From the NCBI GenBank assembly GCA_947454465.1, contig CANGJP010000012.1:1-46133 (forward strand): a DNA stretch of 46,133 nt. Reading direction: 5' to 3'. The notes beneath the pieces are model-generated. The model was not told the DNA's origin. It did not search any database and worked only from the letters and a program-made list of their open reading frames with translations. This DNA comes from Pseudomonadota bacterium. GTDB taxonomy: Bacteria; Pseudomonadota; Gammaproteobacteria; Steroidobacterales; Steroidobacteraceae. Within the stretch, counting starts at the first letter, position 1, and every line of letters begins with the position of its first letter. The position numbers and the translations under genes are program-made. Shown piece after piece: positions 37,303-46,133 of the stretch.

Positions 37303-37992
37303 CTATCGGATCGGCCTCCATACTGCCAATAATCGAGCGGCCTCCTCCAATTGCGCGGGGGTCATCAGTTTGGCAAGAGCGTCCTTACCCTTAACAGCTA
37401 CGTCACTGCCTTGAGCCGCCGCCAGACTCCACCACAGGTAGGATCGAACATAATCCTGAGATACCCCCAGGCCTTTTTCAAACATCACACCCAGCGCAGT
37501 TTGAGCCTTAAGATCGCCCTGACCTGCAGCAAGCAGATACCATTTAGCCGCCTCAGCTTCATCTTTGGTGACCCCAGTCCCCGCAGCATACATGCCCCCA
37601 AGATTGGACTGACCTTTGGCATAGCCTTGCTCGGCAGCACGTCGGTACCACTTGACGGCTTCAACGGGATCCTTGCCAATACCATTACCATTGACGTAAC
37701 GCACACCAAGAAATACCTGCGCTTTGGCATGACCTTGCTCTGCTGCCAACTTCCACCATTGAGTAGCTGCAGCATCGTCATCCAGTACCCCCTCGCCGTT
37801 ATCGTACATCCAACCCAGAAAGGTCTGCGCAAACGCATCCCCCTGCTTGGCATGATCAGTGAAAATGGACACCACCGTGGCGTAATCTTTTTTGTTATAG
37901 GCGACCACTGCAGCAGTGGTGCTTGCTGCCCATGATGACGAGAACAGCAGCACAGACATGAACACGAAAATCGTGATGTTAGAGCACTTCAT
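37303..37992 (-). CDS. Exported Sel1-repeat protein 1
   Basis: 229 residues. Signal peptide (ITIFVFMSVLLFSSSWAAS) and then Sel1-like repeats of about 36 residues (for example AQVFLGVRYVNGNGIGKDP, then VEAVKWYRRAAEQGYAKGQ). The C terminus LMTPAQLEEAARLLAVWRP is shared with the two other Sel1 proteins nearby. Sel1 repeats are TPR-like helical pairs that mediate protein contacts; the partner is unknown. The first repeat region (VVAYNKKDYATVVSIFTDHA) is closely similar to that of the third Sel1 gene, which indicates local duplication. Confidence 0.88.
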   Translation of the reverse strand: MKCSNITIFVFMSVLLFSSSWAASTTAAVVAYNKKDYATVVSIFTDHAKQGDAFAQTFLGWMYDNGEGVLDDDAAATQWWKLAAEQGHAKAQVFLGVRYVNGNGIGKDPVEAVKWYRRAAEQGYAKGQSNLGGMYAAGTGVTKDEAEAAKWYLLAAGQGDLKAQTALGVMFEKGLGVSQDYVRSYLWWSLAAAQGSDVAVKGKDALAKLMTPAQLEEAARLLAVWRPIR

Positions 37993-38020
37993 AGAGATAA
38001 ATTAAATTCTTATAGTTGTA

Positions 38021-38052
38021 AAAAACAAAAGGGATCAATGATTGATCCCTTT
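38021..38052 (-). terminator. Terminator, distal of two, after Sel1 gene 2
   Basis: Perfect 11-bp arms (AAAGGGATCAA / TTGATCCCTTT; 38028-38038 and 38042-38052) with a 3-base loop. On the minus strand it is followed by TGTTTTTTAC. Confidence 0.8.
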
Positions 38053-38099
38053 GAAAAACCAAACTCAGGCCTTGAATACCGCAGCAACTCAAGGCCTGA
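38053..38099 (-). terminator. Terminator, proximal of two, after Sel1 gene 2
   Basis: Perfect 11-bp arms (TCAGGCCTTGA / TCAAGGCCTGA; 38065-38075 and 38089-38099) followed on the minus strand by GTTTGGTTTTT. It starts 12 bp after the stop of the 258-residue Sel1 gene, in tandem with a second hairpin. Confidence 0.75.
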
Positions 38100-38111
38100 A
38101 GTAAGTGTTCC

Positions 38112-38888
38112 TTATTCTGCAGCCATGCCACCGGCACCCATGCCGCCTTCAGCACCCGCTGCCATACCACCGCCCATGCCGCCAGCACCCATGCCAGCTT
38201 CACCACCACCCATGGCATCAGCAGCAGGAGCAGGACCGGCTGCTGGAGCAGGCGCAGCGGATTTTGGCTTCCATTCGGCGGCCAAACGCTGACCTTCAGT
38301 CACTTCAGCAGGCGTCATGCGCTTAGCCAGCAAATCCACATTCTTGCCAGCCGTTACGTTGCCTTGCGCAGCACCCAAACTCAACCACATGTAGGCTTGG
38401 ACATTGTTACGCTCAATGCCGTCGCCGTTGGCGTAATGCACACCCAGATTAGTCTGAGCCTGAGCCACACCTTGATCGGCAGCGGCACGGTACCACTTGA
38501 CGGCTTGAGCAGCATCCTTCGATGTACCCTCACCCTTATCAAACTTCATACCCAAATTGGACTGAGCATAGTCATGCCCCTTTTCGGCAGCCTGGCTGTA
38601 CCACTTCACAGCCGCAGCGTCATCTTCAGACACGCCATCACCGATGTCGTACTTTACGCCAAGGTTAAATTGAGCCGTTGTATCACCTTGACCTGCTGAA
38701 ACCAACCATTTATCAGCGTTAGCCCCGTCCTGAATCACGCCCTTACGGCTATCATAAGCAAATGGAATGCTGGTTGGCTTGAGCGCAGTGGTATCCGGCG
38801 CACCTGCGGCATAAGACAGAAGCCCGATGGACGTCATCGATATAAACGTAGCAACGGCAATGACAGGTTTACTGAACTTAGTGGTCAT
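38112..38888 (-). CDS. Exported Sel1-repeat protein 2 with Gly/Ala/Met-rich tail
   Basis: 258 residues. The N terminus is a signal peptide (VIAVATFISMTSIGLLSYAAG). Residues about 55-185 hold Sel1 repeats (AQFNLGVKYDIGDGVSEDD; AQSNLGMKFDKGEGTSKDA; AQTNLGVHYANGDGIERNN). After the shared RMTPAEVTEGQRLAAEWKP segment comes a 48-residue low-complexity tail of Ala/Pro then Gly-Gly-Met repeats, which the paralogues lack. The tail recalls the GGM tail of GroEL but is probably just flexible. AGGGGAAA is a good ribosome binding site. Two tandem terminators follow, so it is likely an isolated, strongly expressed gene. Confidence 0.88.
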   Translation of the reverse strand: MTTKFSKPVIAVATFISMTSIGLLSYAAGAPDTTALKPTSIPFAYDSRKGVIQDGANADKWLVSAGQGDTTAQFNLGVKYDIGDGVSEDDAAAVKWYSQAAEKGHDYAQSNLGMKFDKGEGTSKDAAQAVKWYRAAADQGVAQAQTNLGVHYANGDGIERNNVQAYMWLSLGAAQGNVTAGKNVDLLAKRMTPAEVTEGQRLAAEWKPKSAAPAPAAGPAPAADAMGGGEAGMGAGGMGGGMAAGAEGGMGAGGMAAE

Positions 38889-39319
38889 TAAGATTTCCCC
38901 TTATACAATTTGAAGGCATCAACTTGTGCAGATTGTGAACCGCAAGTGAACTACTCGGCCATGCTCACACCCGTACTTACAATCGCCCAGCGACCTAAGG
39001 CTACAGGCACTGGCCGCATTATTGATCAGCTAGCCTAGAGCGACAAGACCAAAGATTGTAAAGGTATGTTCACTTCGGCTTGGTTTGTAAAGCGTTGCAG
39101 GCTTCGTGAGCTTAGCAATTTGGGTTGCAGCCAGCCTGAACGCAACAAAGACGCGGTTGTCAATCACGACAAAATGGCTTTAACGATAGTCAAATAAGGG
39201 CACTAGCAGGCCTAAATCTTACTTCAACCCTTTAGCCATTGGCTTATCACCACAGGAGATTTGAATCTGAAGTACAGACAACTTGAAACGAGGCTAAATC
39301 CACATCCTGTGGAAACCAC
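38889..39319. other. Intergenic region without a recognisable gene
   Basis: Between two Sel1 genes on the same strand. No coding frame, long repeat or strong hairpin is visible beyond a 6-bp inverted repeat (TCCACA / TGTGGA near 39300) after the third Sel1 gene. It should contain the promoter of the 258-residue Sel1 protein. Confidence 0.5.
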
Positions 39320-39919
39320 TTAACTGGTAGGCTTCCAACCCACTACCAAGCGTTCTGCCTCTTCGATTTGAGCCGGACTCATTTTCTTCACAAGAGCATC
39401 CCGAAGCGTCTTGGCTTTGCCGGCACCCCGATTGGCCGCAATACTCACCCACTTATAGGCCTGAACCAGATCTGCAGTGAGGCCCTCGCCCTTGTCGTAC
39501 ATCGCAGCCAGACTGACCTGTGCATTAACGTCTCCCAGTTCTGCGGCTCGAGTGAACCACTTTGCTGATTCAACGAGATCTTTTTGCACTCCATTACCGC
39601 TTGCATAACGAGTAGCTAGAAAAACTTGCGCTCTGACATGACCTTGATCTGCCGCTTTTCGAAACCACTTCACCGCCTCAGCATCGTTTTCAGGCACACC
39701 CTCGCCGTTGTCATACATCCAACCAATGAAGGTCTGAGCAAACGCGTCACCCTGATTGGCCATGTCAGTGAAGATTTTAAATACAGTGGCATAGTCTTTT
39801 CGATTGTAGGCAACAACGGCATCATCGGGCGTGGATGCAGCTTTTGAGGTCGAGGCAAAAGAGATCGAGGTAGAGACCGCCCATAGCAGCGCAATCACTT
39901 GATGTGTTTTTGTTTTCAT
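39320..39919 (-). CDS. Exported Sel1-repeat protein 3
   Basis: 199 residues. Signal peptide (MKTKTHQVIALLWAVSTSIS, cleavage near SFAS or SKAA). Sel1 repeats include AQTFIGWMYDNGEGVPEND and AQVFLATRYASGNGVQKDL. It ends with KMSPAQIEEAERLVVGWKP. Its first 100 residues are strikingly close to Sel1 protein 1 (QGDAFAQTF-GWMYDNGEGV in both), with one fewer repeat, so the pair arose by duplication with the divergent second gene between them. Function unknown. Confidence 0.88.
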   Translation of the reverse strand: MKTKTHQVIALLWAVSTSISFASTSKAASTPDDAVVAYNRKDYATVFKIFTDMANQGDAFAQTFIGWMYDNGEGVPENDAEAVKWFRKAADQGHVRAQVFLATRYASGNGVQKDLVESAKWFTRAAELGDVNAQVSLAAMYDKGEGLTADLVQAYKWVSIAANRGAGKAKTLRDALVKKMSPAQIEEAERLVVGWKPTS

Positions 39920-40116
39920 TTTTGGTTTTCCAAGCTCAAAGCATGTAGTGCACCAAGGCCAATACCTGCTACCGCAAAATCTTAAATCTAGAACTCATTT
40001 GTACCATGTATTTTGATTATTTTATATGCCCCATCAACGCTGACGACAGGAATAAGTCACCGGCTTATGCTCATCATCTGATCTCGACAGATGAAACAGT
40101 TAACGGTATTAACACG

Positions 40117-40153
40117 GCAAAATAAAACGGCTGACTTTTTACAGTCAGCCGTT
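40117..40153 (-). terminator. Terminator after the giant phosphoesterase gene
   Basis: Perfect 10-bp arms (AACGGCTGAC / GTCAGCCGTT; 40126-40135 and 40144-40153) followed on the minus strand by TTTTATTTT. It lies 30 bp after the stop codon. Confidence 0.85.
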
Positions 40154-40182
40154 GGATTCCTCATTGTTTAAGCGTGCCGGTA

Positions 40183-43100
40183 CTAGTTACAGGTCACGCT
40201 GACATTGGTCACATTACTTCCGCTCGGGTAGGTAGCGATGCTGCCCGAACCGGCACTCACCGCACAAGTCTGCCCAGCAGGTTGTGCCCCCAATGTAACC
40301 GCATAACTGCCACCATTTAGAGTAGTCGGGAAGGTAAAACTCCCGTTTGCAGATAATGTCAGTGGGGTACCGCTATTCAACATCAGCGTCACGTATTTAC
40401 CGGCAGCCAAACCAGATACAGAACCACTCACGGAGTAGTGGTTATACCCATACCCAATCGCCGGTGGAGCATCAGCAAAGCAATGATAAGGATTCACCGC
40501 ATCATCACCCGGAGCAGAAACAGAATATGGCTGCCCAGACGTCAAAGTATAGGTAAAAGCCACCTCTCCGTTAGCATGACCGGCCAATGAATCATACAAA
40601 GTCTTATTTGCATCAAGCATCAGATCAATGGCTCGATAGGTGCGTATGTATTGCAGCTTCAGCAACTGCGGTGATACCGTCACATAAACAAACCCAGCAC
40701 CAGGCTTTGTCTGACTCCAATTAGCATCATAGTTACCGTAAGCACCGGCATACTCACTCGGAAATGAAGGAATACTAGTAGGTGAATAAGCACTGCAATT
40801 GTAAGCCCAGTAACTATTGTCCGAAGGATTAGCTAAGGATTGATAGATCACGCCATCCACTTCTTCACGTGCAAAGGCGTGGTCATGTCCTTGGAAGAAC
40901 ACCGTGAATCCATTGGCTGCCTTGGTATCGACCAACAGTTGATGAATCGGCTTAGGCCAATTGGTTGTTACCAAGCAACCGGGCGATCCAGCGCACTGAC
41001 GATTTGTTTTGAACGCACCGCTCGAATCTCCACCCCACTCCCCAACCATGACATTACTTGCGCCACCACGACCGGTACCGTTGATATGGTGTGTGAAGAT
41101 GAACTTATATTTCTTAGTACTGTTCTCCAATACACTTTTCAACCAGAAATATTGAACATCACCCATCGTACGCTGCCAAGTGGTCACAGCCAAATCACTG
41201 AACAAGCCATTATCCACCGTATTGGGTGAATGCCAGTAAGGGTCAATAGTAATGAACAAGGCATCACCCCATTCAAAGGCATAGTAATCGCGCAATAAGC
41301 CATCACCATCCACACCGGGATAACCCAGTAAAGCCACATGGCCGGTCGCAAACGACTCAGTATCACCCGAATAAAAGCCGGAACCTGTTCGACTCCAGTT
41401 AGAATAAGGCACGGCTGTGGAGGCAGGCTTCGGTTGTGGATAAAACTTATTACGCGCCGACGCACCAAACACCGCATTGTTATTAAATATGGTTCCCAAA
41501 TTAGCCATACTTTCCTGTTCATGATTACCATTGACCATGTACAGGTGAGTCGAATGCGACATCAAGCCCAGATACTTCTGCCGCTGCTCTAGATAGGTTC
41601 CGTAACCTGCAGCAGTGCTATCTCCCTCACCGATTTTCACCTGATTAAAGGGATTAGGTACCGATGAGGCAGCACTATAAGTACTAAAAGCAGATAAAGA
41701 ACCACCTTTACCATACAATGCCAAGGTGTAACCCGTAGTAGCCGCATTCGCAAATACTGCACCAGTGGCTTTGTTATTAGTTTCAAAATTAGTTATAAAT
41801 TTCTCGGTACTAAAATCATCACCCAACATGAAATATAAGTCTGGCTGACGCTTAGCAATTTCAGCCATGGTCAACTGATACAGCTCTGAATGGAACATTT
41901 TGTCGCCAAAGCGTTCTGGATGGGAGTCACCCTGAACTCCAAAGCTAAACGTACTGCCAGCTGCACGCTGCGTATAGAACGAATGCTCATTACCACCAAC
42001 GAATGAGCCGGTTGGCGTTTTGTAATACACTCGATAGTAGTACTTGGTATTTGGGGTTAAGCCCGTCAACGGTACCTCAATCACTGGCTGAGTACTGCCC
42101 AATGGGTACGCTGTAGTTGGCGCAGTCACTGTGCTTGAAGAAGTATACAATCCACCCGAGGAAGTACTGTAATCCACATAAGCACTACCACCCCATGCAC
42201 TGGTAGGAGCCAACACACTGATGGTCACTGAGTTTTCGGTGGCCTGACCCAAAACAACGTTATAGTCCGTTGCTCCTGAAGCAACACACGTCACCACCAC
42301 GCTAGTAATATTATTACTGCCCATCAAACCAGAGCCATTGGTAACGGTACAGGTCTGTCCAACCGGTTGAGTATTGATAAACACCGAGTACAGGCCATTG
42401 GTCGCCAAGGCAGAACTGAAAGCAAAACTGCCGTTACCACTCACACTTAGGGTCTGCTTATCGGATTGCAGTACCAAACCTGCACCGGTTAAACCAGAAA
42501 CGTTACCCCCAACTTGGTAAGTGTTAGTACTGCAGGCCACACTAATCGAAGTGACATTAGCAGCGAGATTAGTTCCAGAATTATTAAACAGGAAACAAGT
42601 TTGACTGGATGGCTGCGTGGCGATCGTCACTGTATAACTTGTACCCACGTTCAGTGGGTTGGCAAACGTGAACGAACCGTTAGTAGAAATTGACTTAGTA
42701 TCCGTGCCGTTATTTAGCAATGTCACCGATTGCGTTAGGCCTGACACCGTACCGCCAATGGTAAACGTACGGTTATCCACCACACACACCACACTGACAT
42801 TGGAAATATTAGTACCACCACCGGGACTGGTTCCAGTGCCATTCGTCACTGTACACAGTTGCCCCAAAGGCTGTGATGATACAGTTACATTGTAAGCAGA
42901 ACCCATGATCACATTGGTACCAAAGGTGAAACCGCCATTGGTAAGCATGACATTATTATCGCCACCGTTATTCAGCAACGTTAATGACTGTCCAGTAGAT
43001 AGACCTAATAAAGAACCAGAAATTGAACTAGTTTGCTGAACCGTATTCACGCAGGTCACGTTAATATTGGTGATTGAGCTATTGGCAACGGTATTGGTAA

Positions 43101-45498
43101 TGATGCCACTGCCGTTGTATACCGCACAGGTTTGACCCGTAGGCTGACTGGCTACCGTCACGCTATACACCCCCCCCGCAACAATCGCACCTGATAATGG
43201 ATCTGTAGATTGAGTATAGAAAGCAGGATTCCATGGCATAGTAAAACGAGTGGTACCAGCCTTTAGCGTCACTGAATCACCTCCGCTGTCGGTCAGCACC
43301 AAGTTGCCAGCCAAGCCTGAAATACTTCCACCAATCGACACCGCATTAGGCACATTTTTGGGCGTCACGCATTGAATTTCATACGTCATGTTCGCCGTGG
43401 TGATCACGCCCGACGGATTAGTTATCGCACACTGACCTTTATTGGTGGTGCTTAATGTCAACGCAATCGAATACGCTGTGCCTATCGGCTTAGCAACTGA
43501 AAATGCAGTAATCGCAGTGGGGCCCGTGTCCGCCAGCACCACATTAGATTTCGTTTCGGAGCTGCTATCACCATAGGTCACCGTTATAGTGGCGCATGTC
43601 GCAGTGCCCGTGCAGGCGGTGCCTGTACCGAAGTGGCCGCCATTCATCGTGATTGAACCACTGATGGTATAGGTAGGTGAACCAGCCGCACATGAAACCA
43701 CCACACCCCATACGTTGGCAGTGATAGATGCACCCGAACCATTCGATACGACACACGTTTGTCCCGTCGGTTGCGTCCCTACCGTCACCGTATATGGTGA
43801 GCCTGCCGACACCGGCGTGGTGAACACAAAACTACCATTGCTCGAAACAGGCAGTGCGTTTCCTGCATTATTGAGCAAGGTCACCGTTTGACCCACAGTC
43901 AATCCAAACACATTGCCTGCAACTGTATAAGATGAAGAAGAACAACTCACCGTCACACCAGTGACGTTACCCGTAATGGGGCTCGGTATTGTCGTACCGG
44001 CCACCGTACAGGGGGAACTACTCTTTGATGCCGAAACAGACACGCCTGTATTGCCATAAGTGGTATTGAATGTGATGCCAGTGGCCGTGGATGGCGCATT
44101 GGTTTGGGTCGTACCAGTGATGGATACGGTTGCACCATCAGGGTTAGAGACACCCAGCGTGTAGACATTAGGCGTACAAGTGATACTAAGATTAGACACG
44201 TTAGCCACAATCGGATTGGTGATCGTACCGACCACAGAGCAAGCGTTACCGACCTTAGTCGCGGCTACGGTAACGCTTTCACCGTGTTTAGCAGTAAAAC
44301 CAAACGTTGCCGCTGTCGTGGCGCTGTTGGACACACTGCTGCCGCCAATCGAAACGCTGGCGCCGGTAGAGTTGGTGCCGGTAATCGTATAGGTGGTATC
44401 AGTACAATTGACTCCAACGTTTGTAACATTTGCAGTTGAAGCGGTACCCGATGGATTTATCAACGAACAGGTCTTGCCTGTAGGCTGCGTGGCTACCGTC
44501 ACACTATAAGACGTTCCGGCATTAATCGCGGTAGGGAAAGTAAAAGTACCATCGGCCGTAATCGTTTTGGCATCACCGCTATTGTTGTTAAGCACCAGGG
44601 TGCCCGTACCCAAGCCAGAGACAGTGCCGCCAATAGTGTAGGTCGTGGGACTGGTACTGCAGGTCACCAACACCGACGAGACATTGGTACTACCCACAGT
44701 GCCACTACCCGTACCGATATTAACAACGCAGTTTTGACCCGTAGGTTGAGCCGCTACGGTAACGCTATACGCCGAACCTGAAGCCAGTGATGTTGAAAAA
44801 GTGAAGGTTGACGCTCCACTAGCCACTGTTTTCGTTGCGCCACCATTCAAATTCAAAATCAAGCCCGCTGCGGTCAGACCGGACACCGTCCCGCCAATGG
44901 TGTAACTCCTTACGCAAGACACGGCCACATTCGTGATATTGGCATTGGCCATGGTGCCCGATCCGGTTCCACTACCACCGCCTGTCACCGTACACAGATA
45001 GCCCGTGGGTTGAATACCAACTTTGACTTCATACGCAGAACCTGAGATCACGCCAGTAGCAAATTTGAACGACGTGGCGCCACTAGGAATAACAAGGTTG
45101 GCGGAATTATTGAGCTTAAGCACTAGGCCTGCTACCGACAACCCCGAAACCGTACCACTAACCATATACGCCGAAACACAGCTCACACCGACATTGGTGA
45201 CATTAGCCGTAATGCTGCTGCCGGAAGCATTGCTCACTGCACACTGCAATCCCGCAGGTTGAATCGCTACCGTCACATTCCATGGTGTGGACGCAGCCTG
45301 AGCCGGAAATACAAAACCACCGATAGCGGTCACATTCAACGTGCTTGAATTATTTTTAAGGACTACCGATTTACCTGCAGGTAAACCAGAAATATTCCCC
45401 GCCACTGTGTACGTGGCGGCTTGCGCCTGGGTACCACTCATCACACCCAATACCATTAGCGCGACGCATACCAGCCACTTATTAAGCCCCAACTTCAT
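40183..45498 (-). CDS. Giant secreted metallophosphoesterase with 13 cysteine-paired repeats
   Basis: 1771 residues. A signal peptide (LVCVALMVLGVMSGTQAQA) is followed by about 12 repeats of 75-110 residues (about 28-1078) with the pattern GGTVSGL...LNN...G.FTF...YSVTVATQPTGQTC...NVTNVSVTC, each with two Cys likely to form a disulfide. Repeats 5, 6 and 8 are divergent. Next come a purple-acid-phosphatase-like/FnIII domain (about 1080-1180; LTPNTKYYYRVYYKT) and a calcineurin-like phosphoesterase domain (about 1185-1560) with all metal motifs: GDSHPE, GDD, GNHE, HH and GHDH. One more repeat ends the protein (about 1686-1771). No anchor, RTX or autotransporter domain is seen, so it is periplasmic or released by an unrecognised route. 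Substrate is unknown; extracellular phosphate scavenging is a guess. Confidence 0.9.
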   Translation of the reverse strand: MKLGLNKWLVCVALMVLGVMSGTQAQAATYTVAGNISGLPAGKSVVLKNNSSTLNVTAIGGFVFPAQAASTPWNVTVAIQPAGLQCAVSNASGSSITANVTNVGVSCVSAYMVSGTVSGLSVAGLVLKLNNSANLVIPSGATSFKFATGVISGSAYEVKVGIQPTGYLCTVTGGGSGTGSGTMANANITNVAVSCVRSYTIGGTVSGLTAAGLILNLNGGATKTVASGASTFTFSTSLASGSAYSVTVAAQPTGQNCVVNIGTGSGTVGSTNVSSVLVTCSTSPTTYTIGGTVSGLGTGTLVLNNNSGDAKTITADGTFTFPTAINAGTSYSVTVATQPTGKTCSLINPSGTASTANVTNVGVNCTDTTYTITGTNSTGASVSIGGSSVSNSATTAATFGFTAKHGESVTVAATKVGNACSVVGTITNPIVANVSNLSITCTPNVYTLGVSNPDGATVSITGTTQTNAPSTATGITFNTTYGNTGVSVSASKSSSPCTVAGTTIPSPITGNVTGVTVSCSSSSYTVAGNVFGLTVGQTVTLLNNAGNALPVSSNGSFVFTTPVSAGSPYTVTVGTQPTGQTCVVSNGSGASITANVWGVVVSCAAGSPTYTISGSITMNGGHFGTGTACTGTATCATITVTYGDSSSETKSNVVLADTGPTAITAFSVAKPIGTAYSIALTLSTTNKGQCAITNPSGVITTANMTYEIQCVTPKNVPNAVSIGGSISGLAGNLVLTDSGGDSVTLKAGTTRFTMPWNPAFYTQSTDPLSGAIVAGGVYSVTVASQPTGQTCAVYNGSGIITNTVANSSITNINVTCVNTVQQTSSISGSLLGLSTGQSLTLLNNGGDNNVMLTNGGFTFGTNVIMGSAYNVTVSSQPLGQLCTVTNGTGTSPGGGTNISNVSVVCVVDNRTFTIGGTVSGLTQSVTLLNNGTDTKSISTNGSFTFANPLNVGTSYTVTIATQPSSQTCFLFNNSGTNLAANVTSISVACSTNTYQVGGNVSGLTGAGLVLQSDKQTLSVSGNGSFAFSSALATNGLYSVFINTQPVGQTCTVTNGSGLMGSNNITSVVVTCVASGATDYNVVLGQATENSVTISVLAPTSAWGGSAYVDYSTSSGGLYTSSSTVTAPTTAYPLGSTQPVIEVPLTGLTPNTKYYYRVYYKTPTGSFVGGNEHSFYTQRAAGSTFSFGVQGDSHPERFGDKMFHSELYQLTMAEIAKRQPDLYFMLGDDFSTEKFITNFETNNKATGAVFANAATTGYTLALYGKGGSLSAFSTYSAASSVPNPFNQVKIGEGDSTAAGYGTYLEQRQKYLGLMSHSTHLYMVNGNHEQESMANLGTIFNNNAVFGASARNKFYPQPKPASTAVPYSNWSRTGSGFYSGDTESFATGHVALLGYPGVDGDGLLRDYYAFEWGDALFITIDPYWHSPNTVDNGLFSDLAVTTWQRTMGDVQYFWLKSVLENSTKKYKFIFTHHINGTGRGGASNVMVGEWGGDSSGAFKTNRQCAGSPGCLVTTNWPKPIHQLLVDTKAANGFTVFFQGHDHAFAREEVDGVIYQSLANPSDNSYWAYNCSAYSPTSIPSFPSEYAGAYGNYDANWSQTKPGAGFVYVTVSPQLLKLQYIRTYRAIDLMLDANKTLYDSLAGHANGEVAFTYTLTSGQPYSVSAPGDDAVNPYHCFADAPPAIGYGYNHYSVSGSVSGLAAGKYVTLMLNSGTPLTLSANGSFTFPTTLNGGSYAVTLGAQPAGQTCAVSAGSGSIATYPSGSNVTNVSVTCN

Positions 45499-45909
45499 TA
45501 ATGATAGCCCTTGTTAATTCGAGATGATCAGGTACTAAGGTAAACACGCATTCACGGCAGGAAAACAGCCTGAGTGAATGAAGCAAATCCGCACAAAACT
45601 GGAATCATGCTTCCATGACTCACACCGAGATCCATAATTCCTTAAGTTTTCATCAAAGGTTGTTTTGATTAGATCGGCAATCTCATTGAGCGATCATAAT
45701 GCAGACCCATCACAATGTAATTTCTACACCCAGACCAATCCCATGAAATGCGAACCAGTTCTACAAATAAACACACATGCCTAGCTTGTATGAACATACG
45801 TGTACTGAAGATGAACACGCGCGGGCAGTTGTCTTGTTTTAATTGAAATTGAAGCTTAGTGCCGATTCACGTCACCAAGGAATGTCATAGGGTTGCTTAA
45901 GTGACGCGC
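45499..45909. other. Intergenic region upstream of the giant phosphoesterase
   Basis: No coding frame is supported. It should hold the promoter and 5' leader of the phosphoesterase gene. An interrupted hairpin lies at 45549-45580 (CATTCAC ... GTGAATG outer arms, CAGG / CCTG inner arms), about 50-80 bp upstream of the start codon. Confidence 0.45.
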
Positions 45910-45937
45910 AAAAAAAACGGCGACCCGAAGGTCGCCG
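45910..45937 (-). terminator. Strong terminator with UUCG loop
   Basis: On the minus strand an 8-bp stem CGGCGACC / GGTCGCCG closes a TTCG tetraloop and is followed by a run of T (plus-strand A-run from 45910). It lies about 30 bp after the stop of the partial gene at the right edge and confirms that a real transcript ends here. Confidence 0.92.
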
Positions 45938-45965
45938 TAGATTCACCTAAAAAGGTGGGTATCAG

Positions 45966-46133
45966 TTATCGATACGCAGCAACTAGGGCACCCGAGATAC
46001 TCATCGGCGTCCCGGCAGAGCCAATGCCAGAACTTGAATAACCGTACGTGGCTATTCCAGTTGGGGTGGCAAGATATAACTGCGTTCTTGAAGAACCCAG
46101 CGTGATACTGGTTACACCTGGTCCTACTGACAC
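45966..46133 (-). CDS. C-terminal fragment of an unrecognised protein (cut by right window edge)
   Basis: An open minus-strand frame enters from the window edge and stops at 45966 (TAA), giving 55 residues. It is rich in Ser, Gly, Thr and Ala with alternating hydrophobics (GVTSITLGSSRTQLYLATP; YGYSSSGIGSAGTPMSISG), as expected for a beta-rich exported or surface protein. A strong terminator follows at 45910-45937. No family can be assigned from the fragment. It may belong with the secreted repeat protein next to it. Confidence 0.65.
   Translation of the reverse strand: MSVGPGVTSITLGSSRTQLYLATPTGIATYGYSSSGIGSAGTPMSISGALVAAYR

Noticed and set aside
38038-38326. Plus-strand Pro/Ala-rich frames opposite the Gly/Met tail of Sel1 protein 2
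   Set aside because: They are shadows of the low-complexity tail on the minus strand; the real gene has a signal peptide and Sel1 repeats.

Overview
The window reads as a chromosomal stretch of a gammaproteobacterium of moderate GC content. I infer this from gene order: glyA-nrdR-ribD-ribE-ribBA-ribH-nusB-thiL-pgpA, dcd next to mrp/apbC, metG followed by an rnf/rsx cluster and nth, and sucA-sucB-lpd. I cannot name a genus. No tRNA, rRNA, CRISPR array, insertion sequence or phage gene was recognised.

Layout. (1) 1-2.1 kb: two minus-strand exported proteins (the first cut by the window edge), then a small secreted protein made of five 12-residue repeats with its own terminator and a near-perfect CRP-type palindrome upstream. 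(2) 2.2-6.8 kb: a membrane Ser/Thr kinase with a TPR sensor, a SYLF-domain exported protein, msrA and a small conserved protein. (3) 6.8-18.3 kb, minus strand: a kinase with a cyclic-nucleotide-binding domain, pgpA, thiL, nusB, the riboflavin genes, nrdR, glyA, a FAH-family enzyme, dcd and mrp. (4) 18.5-23.2 kb, plus strand: a HEAT-repeat Ser/Thr kinase followed by two PilT-type ATPases, lying between mrp and metG. (5) 23.3-31.3 kb, plus strand: one tightly packed run metG-rnfA-rnfC-rnfD-rnfG-rnfE-nth-chorismate lyase-like-DUF1841. (6) 31.4-37.1 kb, minus strand: sucA-sucB-lpd. (7) 37.3-46.1 kb, minus strand: three Sel1-repeat exported proteins, a 1771-residue secreted metallophosphoesterase with 13 cysteine-paired repeats, and the C-terminal end of another protein at the right edge.

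How the genes fit together. Housekeeping metabolism dominates: flavin synthesis, one-carbon metabolism, nucleotide supply, the 2-oxoglutarate dehydrogenase complex and DNA repair. Signalling is layered on top: three Hanks-type kinases with three different input modules (TPR, cyclic nucleotide, HEAT) lie within 19 kb, one beside pilus-retraction ATPases.

The most unusual points are: the tandem-repeat secreted peptide, whose repeat copies vary only at synonymous positions; the rnf cluster, which lacks rnfB, has lost a conserved cysteine in RnfA and another in RnfE, and carries Ser in place of the flavinylated Thr of RnfD; the HEAT-kinase/PilT/PilT module; and the giant repeat-flanked phosphoesterase.
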